Below, one piece after another: positions 46,440-56,689 of a stretch of DNA of 64,000 nt. The DNA lies in assembly GCF_950023065.1 (NCBI RefSeq), contig NC_088678.1, positions 20,016,580-20,080,579 on the forward strand. Direction: 5' to 3'. Both the position numbers and the translations under genes were made by a program. The stretch is from Planococcus citri (taxonomy: Eukaryota > Arthropoda > Insecta > Hemiptera > Pseudococcidae). The notes below the pieces were generated by a model, which ran no database searches, was not told the DNA's origin, and saw nothing but the letters and a program-made list of their open reading frames with translations. Numbering within the stretch: the stretch's first letter is position 1; each line of letters opens with the position of its first letter.

Positions 46440-47226
46440 GATGGAGAGGGAGTCTTCGCTCCCCAATTTTGGGCAATACTTTCAAAACTATATTATGAAA
46501 GATTTGTGGCAAACATGGAGAGTGATACATACATATAAACTAAAACCAAAAGTGTACAAAATAATCAAAAGGATATCGGAAGACGAGGTATATAGGGACA
46601 ACATTGCCCCACCAGACTGCAAAAAAATGGTTGAATACTACAGGAACCAATGGAGTGATCCCAACAATGAAGTTGAAGTGCCAAACCATGAGGAGAACAA
46701 GTATGAGCCATTCTCTTGGGATGAGCTGGATGGAGCCTTGAAAAGCTCCAGAAATGGAAAAGCCCGAGACTGCGATAAGTTACCTACAGACTTGTTCAAG
46801 AATGCCACAATAACCATTAAGAAGTGACTGCTAGCTTTCTACAATAAAATACTATTAGATGCTACCATACCCGAAGACTTCCTTACTGCAACTATAATAC
46901 CCATTTTCAGAAAAGGAGACTGAAATGACCCAGGAAACTACAGTGGAATAAGCCTACTAAATGCTGCTTACAAAATGCTTGCAAAGATGCTAGCGAGAAG
47001 AATTGAGAGCCATGCGTAGCCAATAATATTGGAATGCCAAAATGGATTTTTGAAAGGGAAGATTGTGCATAACTGGAGTATACACAATGAAGTTGCTGAT
47101 GGAGAAGAAACTAGTGTATAACCTAGAAACCCGCATGTGCTTCGTTGACCTGGAGAAAGAGTTAGGCTGAGTACAAAGGAAGAATTTGTTCGAAATCCTG
47201 AGGAAAATAGAAGTGAACAAATTGTA
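46440..47226 (+). pseudogene. LINE A reverse transcriptase, N-terminal part
   Basis: 5'-truncated, degenerate non-LTR RT: SSRNGKARDCDKLPTDLFK, stop, IIPIFRKGD, stop, NDPGNYSGISLLNAAYKMLA and LECQNGFLKGKIVHNWSIHN can be read with stops at about 46825, 46921 and 47017. Endonuclease missing. Continues at 48116-48636 and 50392-50830. Clade (RTE/R4-like) uncertain. Confidence 0.82.
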
Positions 47227-48115
47227 GGTTTCCAATACAAGAGTTCTATGTCCATGTTTTTTTTCCCCCAGGTTTTAAACGTTTCGGGTATGGTTATGGT
47301 AGGTCTTTAAGTAGGTACTCATCAAAAAAACCAGGGATGTCTAGCCAATGGGATTGGCTAAAGCTAACGGCTAAAGCTAGAAAAATTTAGAGCTTTGGCT
47401 AAGCTAACGGCTATTGGCTAATGTCTCTTCATTGGCTGGCTATTGGCTGGCTATTAGCTGGCTAATTTTTCAAAAATCGAGTGACCCCTCTAAACACTCC
47501 TCTAAATGAGCACATTCCCATTATAGATATTATTTCTAGTTTTAGGAAATAATTATTATTTCACAAATGTGAATCACAATTATTCGCATTCAGGCATTAT
47601 TTGATTATAGTCATAAACTGATTTCTCATTTATTTTCTAGAAATTAGAAAAACAACGATCGTTGAAAAAAAATTTAAAAAAAGAACCTCGGATCCGCCAA
47701 TGTCAAACTACTTTTTTGGTCTTTTATTTTTGATTTTTTTATTACGAATTTAAAAATTTTTATTTTTATTTCTTTTACTCACAGGAAACCCATTTACTCA
47801 CCTATTTATTTTCAATTTTAGCCAATCATTTTTAGCCAAAATCAATTGGCTAAAGCTGGCTAATGGCTAAAAATTTTGTTGATTGGCTGGCTAATGGCTA
47901 ATGGCTAAACGTCAAAAATTCAATAAGCTAACGGCTAATGGCTAATGGCTATTGGCTAGCTAGACATCCCTGAAAAAAACAAAAAATGTGGTTTGACAAA
48001 CAACATTTTTTATTTTTTTGATGAGTACCTACTTAAAGACCTACCATAACCATACCCGAAACGTTTAAAACCTGGGGGGGAAAAACATGGACATAGAACC
48101 CTTGTATTGGAAACC
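47227..48115. mobile_element. Foldback element inserted in LINE A
   Basis: Arms of about 100 bp (47227-47323 and 48016-48115) are reverse complements, with GGTTTCCAATACAAG at the ends, CTATGTCCATG, GTTTTAAACGTTTCGGGTAT and GTAGGTACTCATCAAAAAAA. Without the nested hAT MITE the loop is only about 45 bp. Target duplication not clear. Confidence 0.8.
47332..47972. mobile_element. hAT MITE nested in the foldback
   Basis: Termini CAGGGATGTCTAGC and GCTAGACATCCCTG; 8-bp target duplications AAAAAAAC (47324-47331, 47973-47980). Both sides are rich in short GGCTAA / GGCTATT direct repeats. 641 bp, noncoding. Confidence 0.85.
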
Positions 48116-48636
48116 GACGAAATATTACACTTACTAATTGAAAAAAATGTACACAGATAATGTAATAAGAGTAAGATCCAGAAACATGTTGGAAACAAAG
48201 AAGATAAGAGGAGTAATATAGGGATGCCCCATGTTGTGTAGCCTGTTCAACATCTATTTTTACAAAATGATTAAAGAATGGCTGGAAACCAAGCCAAAAG
48301 GGCTAGACATCAATGACACCCATGTCAATACCCTGCTATTCGCTAATAATCAGGTGGTCTTTGCTGACAACAAAGATGACTTGCAGAGAGCAATGTACAA
48401 CCTTCAGAAAGTAGCAGATAAATATGGAATTAGAATCTCTTTGTCAAAACAAAGGTAATGGTCTTTGAAAGGAAAGAGCCAATTTGCAGTAAAATTGTTG
48501 TAAATGGACTGCCAGTGGAACAAGTCGGAAGCTTTAAATATCTCAGGTGGGAGCTATCTTATGAAGGAGAGGTCAACACACAACTCAAGATCAACAAATT
48601 CCTGAGAGTAAGCGAGGTGATAAACTGTGCCATCCC
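48116..48636 (+). pseudogene. LINE A reverse transcriptase, middle part
   Basis: Reads MYTDNVIRVRSRNMLETKK, stop, GCPMLCSLFNIYFYKMI, then a dead catalytic box FANNQVVFA (normally FADDQ) and, after a one-base frameshift near 48455, KVMVFERKEPICSKIVVNGL and FLRVSEVINCAIPP. Interrupted at 48639 by the composite element. Confidence 0.85.
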
Positions 48637-48639
48637 TCC

Positions 48640-48908
48640 CCTATAGACCAAAAATTATGAGATAGCATGCTAAAACGCATGCTTTTATGCATAGTACAAG
48701 CAATGCATGAATTTTGACTTTTTTCAAAAAAAAAAACATGCGATTCAGCCTGCAAATAGCATGTGTAAAAGTAATGTTAAAGAATAAAATGAAGAAACCA
48801 TTAAAAAATTCTGCCCAAGGCGAGATTGAACCCGGGACATGTAGTTTCCATTTTTCCACATTACCTATCTCACTTGGCCACTCCGCTGCTTACAAAGAGT
48901 GGAGTGAT
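48640..48908 (-). repeat. tRNA-derived SINE-like arm, left
   Basis: Minus strand carries an A-box-like TGGCCAAGTGAG (48869-48880) and a B-box-like GGTTCAATCTC (48822-48832) in a degenerate tRNA-like region, followed by a tail with TTACTTTTACACATGCTATT. Reverse complement of the right arm. Confidence 0.75.
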
Positions 48909-50095
48909 CCATAAGGGAAGAAGCACAATTGACCACATTCATGTTATGCGCTAGATCATTGAAAAGACCAACAAATTTAGAATGCCCCTATGTTTAGCAT
49001 TCATTGATTTTGAAAAAGCATTTGACTCTTTGAAAAATGGTGTTTATGATGACAGCTCAGCTCTTGAAAAGATTGGAATTGATCCGGCTTACCTACATGT
49101 GATCGAGTATATCTACAGAAATGCCACAGCTTCTATTACAGTCAATGGAGAAACAGCAAAAATAAGGCTCAAAAAGGGAATAAGACAGGGAGATGCCCTT
49201 TGACCTAAATTGTTCACAGCCACACTCTATAGCAGCATCAGAGATGTATTATGAGGAGAAGGAGGACTGGAGATCTCTGGAGAAAAATTGACCCATTTGC
49301 TATATGCTGATAATGCAGTGCTGATAGCACAGGATATGGACAAACTGCAGGGAAAGCTGGACAAAGTGAGAGATGCATGTCTAGAAGTAGGACTGAAAAC
49401 TAATAAAGGGAAGACCAAGACTATGTACAATGGGTTTGTCACTGATAGAAAAATGTGCCCAGCTAGGGGATGATAAAATTGAAATGGTTGATGGATTTGT
49501 GTACCTTGGCCAAGATATGACAATGAATAACAATTTCAACAGAGAGATATCCAGGAGAATAAAGGCATCATGGGCAGCATACTCGAGGCTGGGAGGAATT
49601 ATCAAAGAGAAGTCAATACCAATGTGTCTGAGAAGGAAGATAGCCAATCAGAGCATCATCCCAGTGGTCTCATATGCTAGTGAGACATGGGCATTAACAA
49701 AGAAGCTGGAAGATCGAATTGTCAAGATGCAGAGGCGTATGGAGCAGTCAATGCTGGGGATAATGCTGCGAGACAAATGGACAGTGGAGGAAATTTGGGA
49801 GACCACAGGGATGGCTAACATTATGGAGACAACTGAGCGGAGTAAGTGGAGTTGGTCTGGTCATGTTGCCAGAAGTGGGGGTCAACAATGGGTGGTAAAG
49901 ACTACTCAGTGGAGAGTAGACAGAAAATGGGCACTGGGGAGACCAAAACAGAGATGGGAGGATGAGATACTGACATGTGATTGAGAATGGTAGAGTACAG
50001 TCCAAAACTGGAGCTTGTGGAAAGAAGTTGGGGAGGCCTTCATCCAGCAGTGGATTGAGAAAAAGGGCTAAAAAGAAGAAGAAAAAAAAATTAAA
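48909..50095 (+). pseudogene. RTE-type LINE, 3' part of reverse transcriptase
   Basis: Starts abruptly at GRSTIDHIHVMR, then LAFIDFEKAFDSL, GIRQGDAL, stop, LLYADNAVLIA (catalytic YADD changed to YADN), FVYLGQDMTMNNN, SYASETWALTKKLED, MLGIMLRDKWTVEEI, KWSWSGHVARSGG and GRPKQRWEDEIL, ending near FIQQWIEKKG with an AAGAAGAAG tail at 50070-50092. This order is characteristic of RTE elements. Two stops in frame and a shift near 49460. The 5' end coincides with the left SINE-like arm. Confidence 0.87.
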
Positions 50096-50137
50096 AATTT
50101 AAGAAGTTCACAGCGCACAAACATTTAAGCGGAAATA

Positions 50138-50391
50138 ACTCCACTCTTCGCAAGCAGCAAAGTGGCCGAGTGGGTTAGATAACCCAGAAGAAAAACTGCG
50201 TGTCCCGGGTTCAATCCCCACCTGGGCCAATTTTTTTTCAATTTTTCTTTCATTTTACATTCTTCAACATTACTTTTACACATGCTATTTGCAGGCTGAA
50301 TCGCATCACATGTTTTTTTCTTTTGAAAAAAGGCTAAATTCACGCATACCCATCTACATGCCGGTTTTTATGCATAATTTTGTCAATAGGG
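50138..50391 (+). repeat. tRNA-derived SINE-like arm, right
   Basis: A box TGGCCGAGTGGG (50163-50174) and B box GGTTCAATCC (50208-50217), 34 nt apart, in a tRNA-like region ending CCTGGGCCA. The tail (50230-50390) matches the left arm. Acceptor and T stems are poorly paired, so not a functional tRNA gene. Confidence 0.78.
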
Positions 50392-50835
50392 TCCAAGAAA
50401 AGTCAGAGCCAAAACTCAAATAAGAATCTATAATACGTTGGCAAGACCAATGCTGCTGTATGGAAGCGAAACATGGACAATGAGAAAGGATATAAAAAGC
50501 AGAGTAACCGCAGTGGAAATGAGATTCATGAGAGCCACAGCAGGATATACAAGACATGATAGGAAATGGAATGTAGACATATTGAAGGAGCTAGGAGCAG
50601 AGCCAATCATTGGATAGGTGAAAGATTACAGAAAGAAATGGCGAAGACACGTTGATAGAATGCCTGACGAATGGTCCCCTTGAAAAGTCAAAGAATACAC
50701 TCCAATTGGCAGGAGACGTAGAGGAAGACTGAAAAAAAAAAACTTGATGACACATCAGCGAGCAATTCGTCTACAGTTTCCCAGATGGGCTGAACAGCTC
50801 ACCAGGTCAAAGTTCAATTATGATGATGACCAGAA
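50392..50835 (+). pseudogene. LINE A reverse transcriptase, C-terminal part
   Basis: Continues the 48116-48636 frame: RKVRAKTQIRIYNTLARPML, YGSETWTMRKDI, EMRFMRATAGYTRHDRKWN, then stops and shifts, and RRRRGRLKKKLDD. Ends near ATGATGATGACC at 50820-50832, possibly its tail. Confidence 0.83.
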
Positions 50836-53800
50836 AAAATTATTGTTTTTTTTTTTAATGAGAAAGCGACCAACACTCCAAATAAGGTACTTAGACCTCC
50901 GATTTGGACTCTGTGATCTCAACGAAATTGATGCAGCAAGTGGTGATTTTTTTTCCTTGATTTAACGCTCCTTGGGTATTACGACCCGCTTTTTAATTAA
51001 GTGATTTTAAATGCTTAACTAGTTTTATTTTCATCGAGCTCGAGAAGAATTTTCACATAGAGCAATGAATCGTCGTTAAACGCCGTTTTCTTTGCCTTTC
51101 GCCTTTCGACTCCGTATATACGAATAAGGATGCGGAGGGAAACGTTACCTCGTTCCTTCGCCTTAACTCCCTAGTGGAGTATAAAAGAAAATCTAAATTT
51201 TAGAGCGGTTTTCAACACACAACAACAACTCTAATAGTAATAGCGCTGAGAGGTGCGAGGCAACGAGAAGGTATGTAAAGGGTTATATAACCAACAGTAC
51301 CACTATTCCTGTAGTAGCTATAAGAAGGAGAACCGTAGGTACTTCATTGATTAAAATAACTTACCCCATTATCGTCGCGTAAGGTATTTTATGTGTTAAC
51401 TTCTTGTATACTCGCTGTTATATGAACCATACATAAAACTGTTTAGATAATGTCTTTTTCTTTCATAAATTAAGCCCCGTGTATTGCGGTCTCTTTCTAT
51501 CCAATTCTCCTTTTCGCACTCGACAAAAGCGAGTTTTTGTTTCCTTAATCTAATTTTGGGAACTCGGCAGCCAACATCCAGAATAGGAGTTTTGCCATCG
51601 ATTTCGGTTCTTTTTTTCTTCTTACGATTTTTTTTTCTCTTTCTCAATTTTGGAGGGAATTTACCTGCTTTCATTTTTGTCCTCGAACAAGATTTTTTGT
51701 ATTTTGGTTGTCGTGCTGTGTTTTGGCGTAGGTTTAAAGCTTTTGGACACGAAGTAGGTAAAAAGGAGGTTAAATGGCGCGATGATGGTTTTCATCGTGA
51801 ATTTAATTGGGAAGTGTTGAGAAGACGAGAGCTTATTGCTGCTTGCTTGTCATTAACTATATAATTGGGATTGAACGTGTTTTTTCGGACTGTGGTTGGG
51901 GTGATGGGGAAGAATAAAATTTATAAGTCTACATATTAGACTTTTTGCTGATCTGTGCCATCTCTTGACTTTTGAAAACGGGGAAAAAATTCAACTGACT
52001 TTCTTAAATTAAAATTCTGTTCTGAAAATGTTTGCTTATTTGGGATATATCTTTTCAATACTTACCTTAATGAAAAATTTCACGCCAAATTTTTCTATCG
52101 AAACACTTGATAATTACTTACCAGCACACGAATATTGCTAACAAAAACACCGCTCGACTGATTAAAATTTCCAGCACATTGCATTTGAAAACCATCGTAA
52201 CCCATCCATTCCATAGCTATCCAATGTCCACCCTCGATCATTTTGTCATTTCGATGCCATTAAATCGCTCGATTAGAGATACTGGACTTGAAAAATACCT
52301 TCGTTTGAATCGCTGAAGCGAAAAATAAGCGTTTTATTCGAGTATATTCTATTATAGATATTTTTTTCTCAATTTCTTTCATCGCAGTTTTTATTATTTT
52401 TTACGTGAAGTGCCATCTGTGTGTATATATAGGTCTGCTGTCTTTTGCTTCTATCATCGTGATGGTATTCTCTTCCATTTTTTTATACTTTTTATTTTTT
52501 ATCTATGTACGTTTTATTTTTATTAATTCGTCGAATATAACGATATTCCAGAACTGCATTAACTAACTGTTGATTCTCCGAGGGTAAAAAAATACCTGAA
52601 AAAAAATAAAACCGTTCTATTATTTTCCTCAATTTCGCGGAGTTTATCCGGTTCTTTTTTTTTTTTTTTTTTTGAGAAATATAATTTATTGTTTTATTAC
52701 TTTTCTTCTTCGTATAGAATACATTGTGCTGGTCACGTGTTTACTTTTTAGTTGAACGATTCGATTACCTTGCACGTTTTACGATCGGTCGTAGTTTTTA
52801 TTTGCGCGCAGAAGGTCAACAAAATTTATATTTGCTCCAATTTTTGCCCCATTTCTTTATTTTGTATACGTAAGTACTCAAAACGTTGAACATAAAACGT
52901 GAAACAATCCAAACTAATCAGGTTTTCTTTCAAATACGACGGCTGAAATCTCTCCATCATTCAATCTATACGACGTTTTCAGCGGTCTTTAATGTAACTT
53001 TACCTCTTACCTAATACCTACCTACATATTTCCATTTTTGTGCAAAAAATTTCTTCGTACGAATGGAGTTAGGTACTACGCAGATTAAGTTGCGTATTTT
53101 TATCCTTTTCAACGTTTTTTTTCCTGCGTTGACGTAATAGAGCTCAGCTTGACAGTCTGGGTCTGAATTTGATATACGTCGTCGTGTCCTCCTGTTTTGC
53201 TGTTTTTTGTTGTGAAAGTTTTTTTGGGCCAATTTTCGTCTTTTTTTAAATTAATTTTTTTTGTCAAAATTATATAGAAATGAATGTGTTAAAATTTTCA
53301 GTTCCTTTTTTATTCGGGCTGTAACCTGCTCTCAACCAGAAATTATGCCTCGATTAACTTTCAAAAATTGCTCAAAACATGGACACTAGTCACTAATTAG
53401 GGACAAGGTACGAGTGGGGAAAAAAGGCAAGTATAATGCAATGCCCTCATACCAAATAACGAGCGTCGTCGTCGACTGACTAGACACGTTTGAAAAATGA
53501 AGGTGCAAAACAGACGACGATAAATAATGACGATGTAAATACTAAATCTTATTCGGCTTCGTATCTAGTTTGATTAATATGGAAGGATTAAAACAGTAGC
53601 TAATCAACTGAGAGTTTTTCTCATCGCTTATTTGATTAACGATTCTTTTATTTGACACTTTTCTGGGATAAAATAAATAGGTATTATTATTTTTTTTTTA
53701 TTTCGAACATGGTATCGTTTTTTTTATCGTCGAGAGGCGAGACTGAATATGTAGCTATCTTTTTACAGATGAGTTGGTGTATTGGGTTGGATTATGGAAA

Positions 53801-54539
53801 ACAAAAAATTCGGAGGATTTTGAACAAATGCATTGACCCCTTCATATTAAGTTGAAAGTCCCTATAAAAAATTTTCAGCTCGGCGGGGTGTCCCCTGGTG
53901 GAGAGATAATTAGTCCTCAAAGAGTGAGAATAATTTTCTAGAAAATCGTGATTTTTTTCACTTCAGCCTAAAGCCAAAATGTTTTAGGAAAAATTGTCGT
54001 CAACCCTGCCCCCCCAGCCAAAATTTTGACTCGATTCGCGAACAAAAGTTTTTTGTGCTGTAGGTTGCTGCTTCAGTAAGAAATTGCGACTATTTTACAA
54101 AATTCGAGTACGATACTAAAATGAACGTCACTAAAAATGCAAAATTTGAAAACTTTTTCTAGCTCATTCTTGAAGCCAAACAAGGTAGGTACCTACATAT
54201 TGAAGAGTTAATCTGAGTTTGGGCCAATTTCTAGATGAGCTCTCCAAGTGTGTTGTTTTGACCCGAGATCAAAATAATTAACTATGAGAGAAAAATTCTA
54301 AAAATCAAAACTTCTCTGTTCAAGGGAGGATTTTTTGAATTAGCACAACTGTTTATATTCTATTGTATTTGATAAACTTCCTGAATCAGAATCTCACCAT
54401 TTTTGGTCATTCTGGAGCCTCCAGCGAGTTTTTTCAAGTCTCCTGAATTTTAAAATTTTTTCTGGAGGCGTGGAAATTATTCATGGGTAGCTAAAAATCG
54501 AGATTTCCATGTGGACCAGTGGACATTATCGAGAAATTA
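50836..54539. other. AT-rich DNA, no supportable gene
   Basis: Includes a T-run at 52657-52672 and C-runs near 54010. 53880-54100 faintly resembles other dispersed noncoding repeats in the window. A 126-aa frame at 51484-51864 is Phe/Leu-rich low complexity. Confidence 0.5.
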
Positions 54540-55066
54540 AGGTCATTGACCTGTCTGTCCTCTCAAGGTCACCTGTATACCTGTCTGACCTTTCGTGGTT
54601 GTATGTCTGTCTATTTGATCTCTTAAGGTCATTGACCTGTCAGTATATGGTTTCTCAAGGTCCTCTGTTTGCATGTCTGGTCTTTTGAGGTTGTCTGAGT
54701 GCCTTTCTGGCTGTCAAGGCTTTTGAAAAATTGGAAGAAAATCCATCGACTTTTTTAAAAATTTATATTAGGGAAACAATCCGATGATTTTTTGACATTA
54801 TAATTTGTACTTATGTCAATTTTTTGGAAAATCTCAATGTATTCTTGACATTACATCAGACTTTTGGAAACTTGGAAAGAATTCTTATGAATCAGACAGA
54901 CAGATCAATCATGTTTACAGGCCAGACAGAAATGCATTTGACACTGAAAGGCCAGACATACAAGGCAATGACCTTGAGAAGCCAGACAGGCAGACAGACG
55001 ACCTTGGAAACCAGACGGGCACTCAGATAACTTTGAGACGCCAGACAAACACGTCAATGATCTTCA
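54540..55066. repeat. Inverted pair of CCTGTCTG/CCAGACAG minisatellite blocks
   Basis: 54540-54715 repeats CCTGTCTGACCTTTC / CTCAAGGTC; 54885-55060 repeats its complement GCCAGACAGGCAGACAGACG and ACCTTGAGAAG. A last unit lies beyond the MITE at 56047-56075. The two blocks could form a large hairpin with a loop of about 170 bp. Confidence 0.75.
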
Positions 55067-56039
55067 CCCTTTCGCGCCAAATATTGGTTTTGCATCCCAC
55101 CTCCAATTTTTTTACATTAAATCGTTCCTTGGGCATCTCTACGCAACATAAGTTTGTTACAGATTTTTTCCTCAACTCACACTCAAGATATTGAGGTGAG
55201 AACACGTATGTCCCAGTCGTGGACTTTGAAAATTTGTCCCGGTCGTGGACTTTGAAAATTTGTCCCGGGACAACATATGTCCCAGCAGTGCTTAAAATTT
55301 GCAAAAAATGCTGGGACAAGTGTGACAATACAAATAATATTATCCCAGTATGCAAAAAGTCATGTGAAAAAATAAAAAATTTGTATTTTGGATGCAAATG
55401 AGAAAATATTTCAAAAAAACACACTTTTGTTAATAAAATCTTGAAATTTCAAAAAATTGACATTTTTATGAAATTTTACCAAAATTGAGACATCAATTTC
55501 CTTTGACAGAGGATTTCTCTGTGAGTAATGCATCAAATTCGATGAAATTTGGACATAATATGCAGAAAAACATTCCTGATAGACTGAAATCGTTCTTTTT
55601 TCAATTTCTTGAAAAAATAACACCCAAAACAGCTCATAAATATCAAAAAATTATTGAATAAAACTTATTTACATTTTTGTTTTCAAAAATGAATCAAAAT
55701 AAATTTTTTTTACACCAGAAAGTAGCTTATACTATCTATTTTCAAATATAAATTCGTTGCCGGGCACAATCATTCCCTGTGTTTGCAATAAATTTTTAAT
55801 TACTACCAACTGGTTGCTCAGATTTCACATTTTTACTAAAAAAAAACACATTTTTGCGGAAAAAATAATTCACAGTGTTGCTATAACACGAGCGAAAAAA
55901 TTGGGAGTGGTCTCAATCGATTCCTGACACTTTACTCTACTGATGGGACCCAGTCCGCGGGAAAAATGTGTCCCAGAAGTTCCCAGCAGATTTGTTCAAA
56001 GTTGCTGGGACATATGCTGTCCCAGCCGGCGTGAAAGGG
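55067..56039. mobile_element. piggyBac-like MITE
   Basis: Terminal repeats CCCTTTCGCGCC and GGCGTGAAAGGG. CCCTTT-type ends suggest piggyBac, but the flanks (TTCA / TTTT) are not a clean TTAA. Subterminal direct repeats: TGTCCCGGTCGTGGACTTTG in two to three copies near 55210-55265 and several TGTCCCAGC. 973 bp, noncoding. It splits the minisatellite. Confidence 0.6.
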
Positions 56040-56282
56040 TTTTAAAAAGCCAGATAGGCAGACAGACGACCTTTTACATGGGAAATATGAATTTCCAAAA
56101 AAAAGAAATTATAGGATTTTCAAAATTTTCATAGTAGGTATTGAATAGTAGAAAAGTTTGATTTTCAATGACCTTGAAAATTTTTACAAAAAATGATATT
56201 TTTCGTAATGGACTTTAAAACGTCCTCGAAACTTAATTTCCAAAATTATTATTTTTTTTTTTTGGAATAAAGATCCCAACTG

Positions 56283-56668
56283 TCAACTCATTATTTTTGA
56301 CCAACAATTTTTTTGATTTGAAATTGATGTCATTCTCACATTTTCAATTGCTGTCACACATACTACAACCGTGATGTCATAGTGGGACTTACATCCTTCC
56401 TTACATTCTTTGTTATCCGGATGGTGTCTGGTGCTGCTGCGATTATACTCTGGCTGTTTGGACCACACATTGATAGGCGTTCACATCCTTGAGTGTCTTG
56501 TGGGATACATGTATCTTTGTGCCAAATTAGAGGCTGATCTGCAACAGGGGCTTTCAGGGTGCTGAAACTCACCATACATCTATTCCATCTCAATTTTTGA
56601 CAACTTGTTGATTTACCTGTTAATGTAGAGCAAACTAGGACAAATACAAGAGTGTCTTGCCTAACCAA
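56283..56668 (-). CDS. Possible small Cys-rich secreted protein or its pseudogene
   Basis: Minus strand from 56668: a hydrophobic start MVRQDTLVFVLVCSTLTG that could be a signal peptide, then a region with spaced Cys (SCQKLRWNRC, DTCIPQDTQGCERLSMC). In the overlapping second frame further Cys-rich sequence (NKECKEGCKSHYDITVVVC) follows, as if one frameshift separated them. No family recognised; may be chance. Confidence 0.22.
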
Positions 56669-56689
56669 GCCTATGAATCTACCTTGTGC

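Larger units (their letters stand above)
48640..50391. mobile_element. Composite element: inverted SINE-like ends enclosing an RTE fragment
   Basis: Ends CCTATAGACCAAAAATTATG (left) and the complement of CCCTATTGACAAAATTATG (right), flanked by TCC (48637-48639 and 50392-50394). The inverted arms are about 250-270 bp (48640-48908 and 50138-50391) and each contains a tRNA-like Pol III promoter. Removing the block with one TCC joins LINE A in frame (CAIPP to RKVRAKTQ), so the block entered LINE A as a unit or by stacked insertions at one point. 1752 bp. Confidence 0.75.

Noticed and set aside
50155..50229. Functional tRNA gene
   Set aside because: A and B boxes are present but the acceptor and T stems do not pair well, and a reverse-complement partner lies at 48811-48890; SINE-like.
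51484..51864. 126-aa Phe/Leu-rich frame
   Set aside because: Low complexity from T-rich DNA; the complementary strand is equally open.
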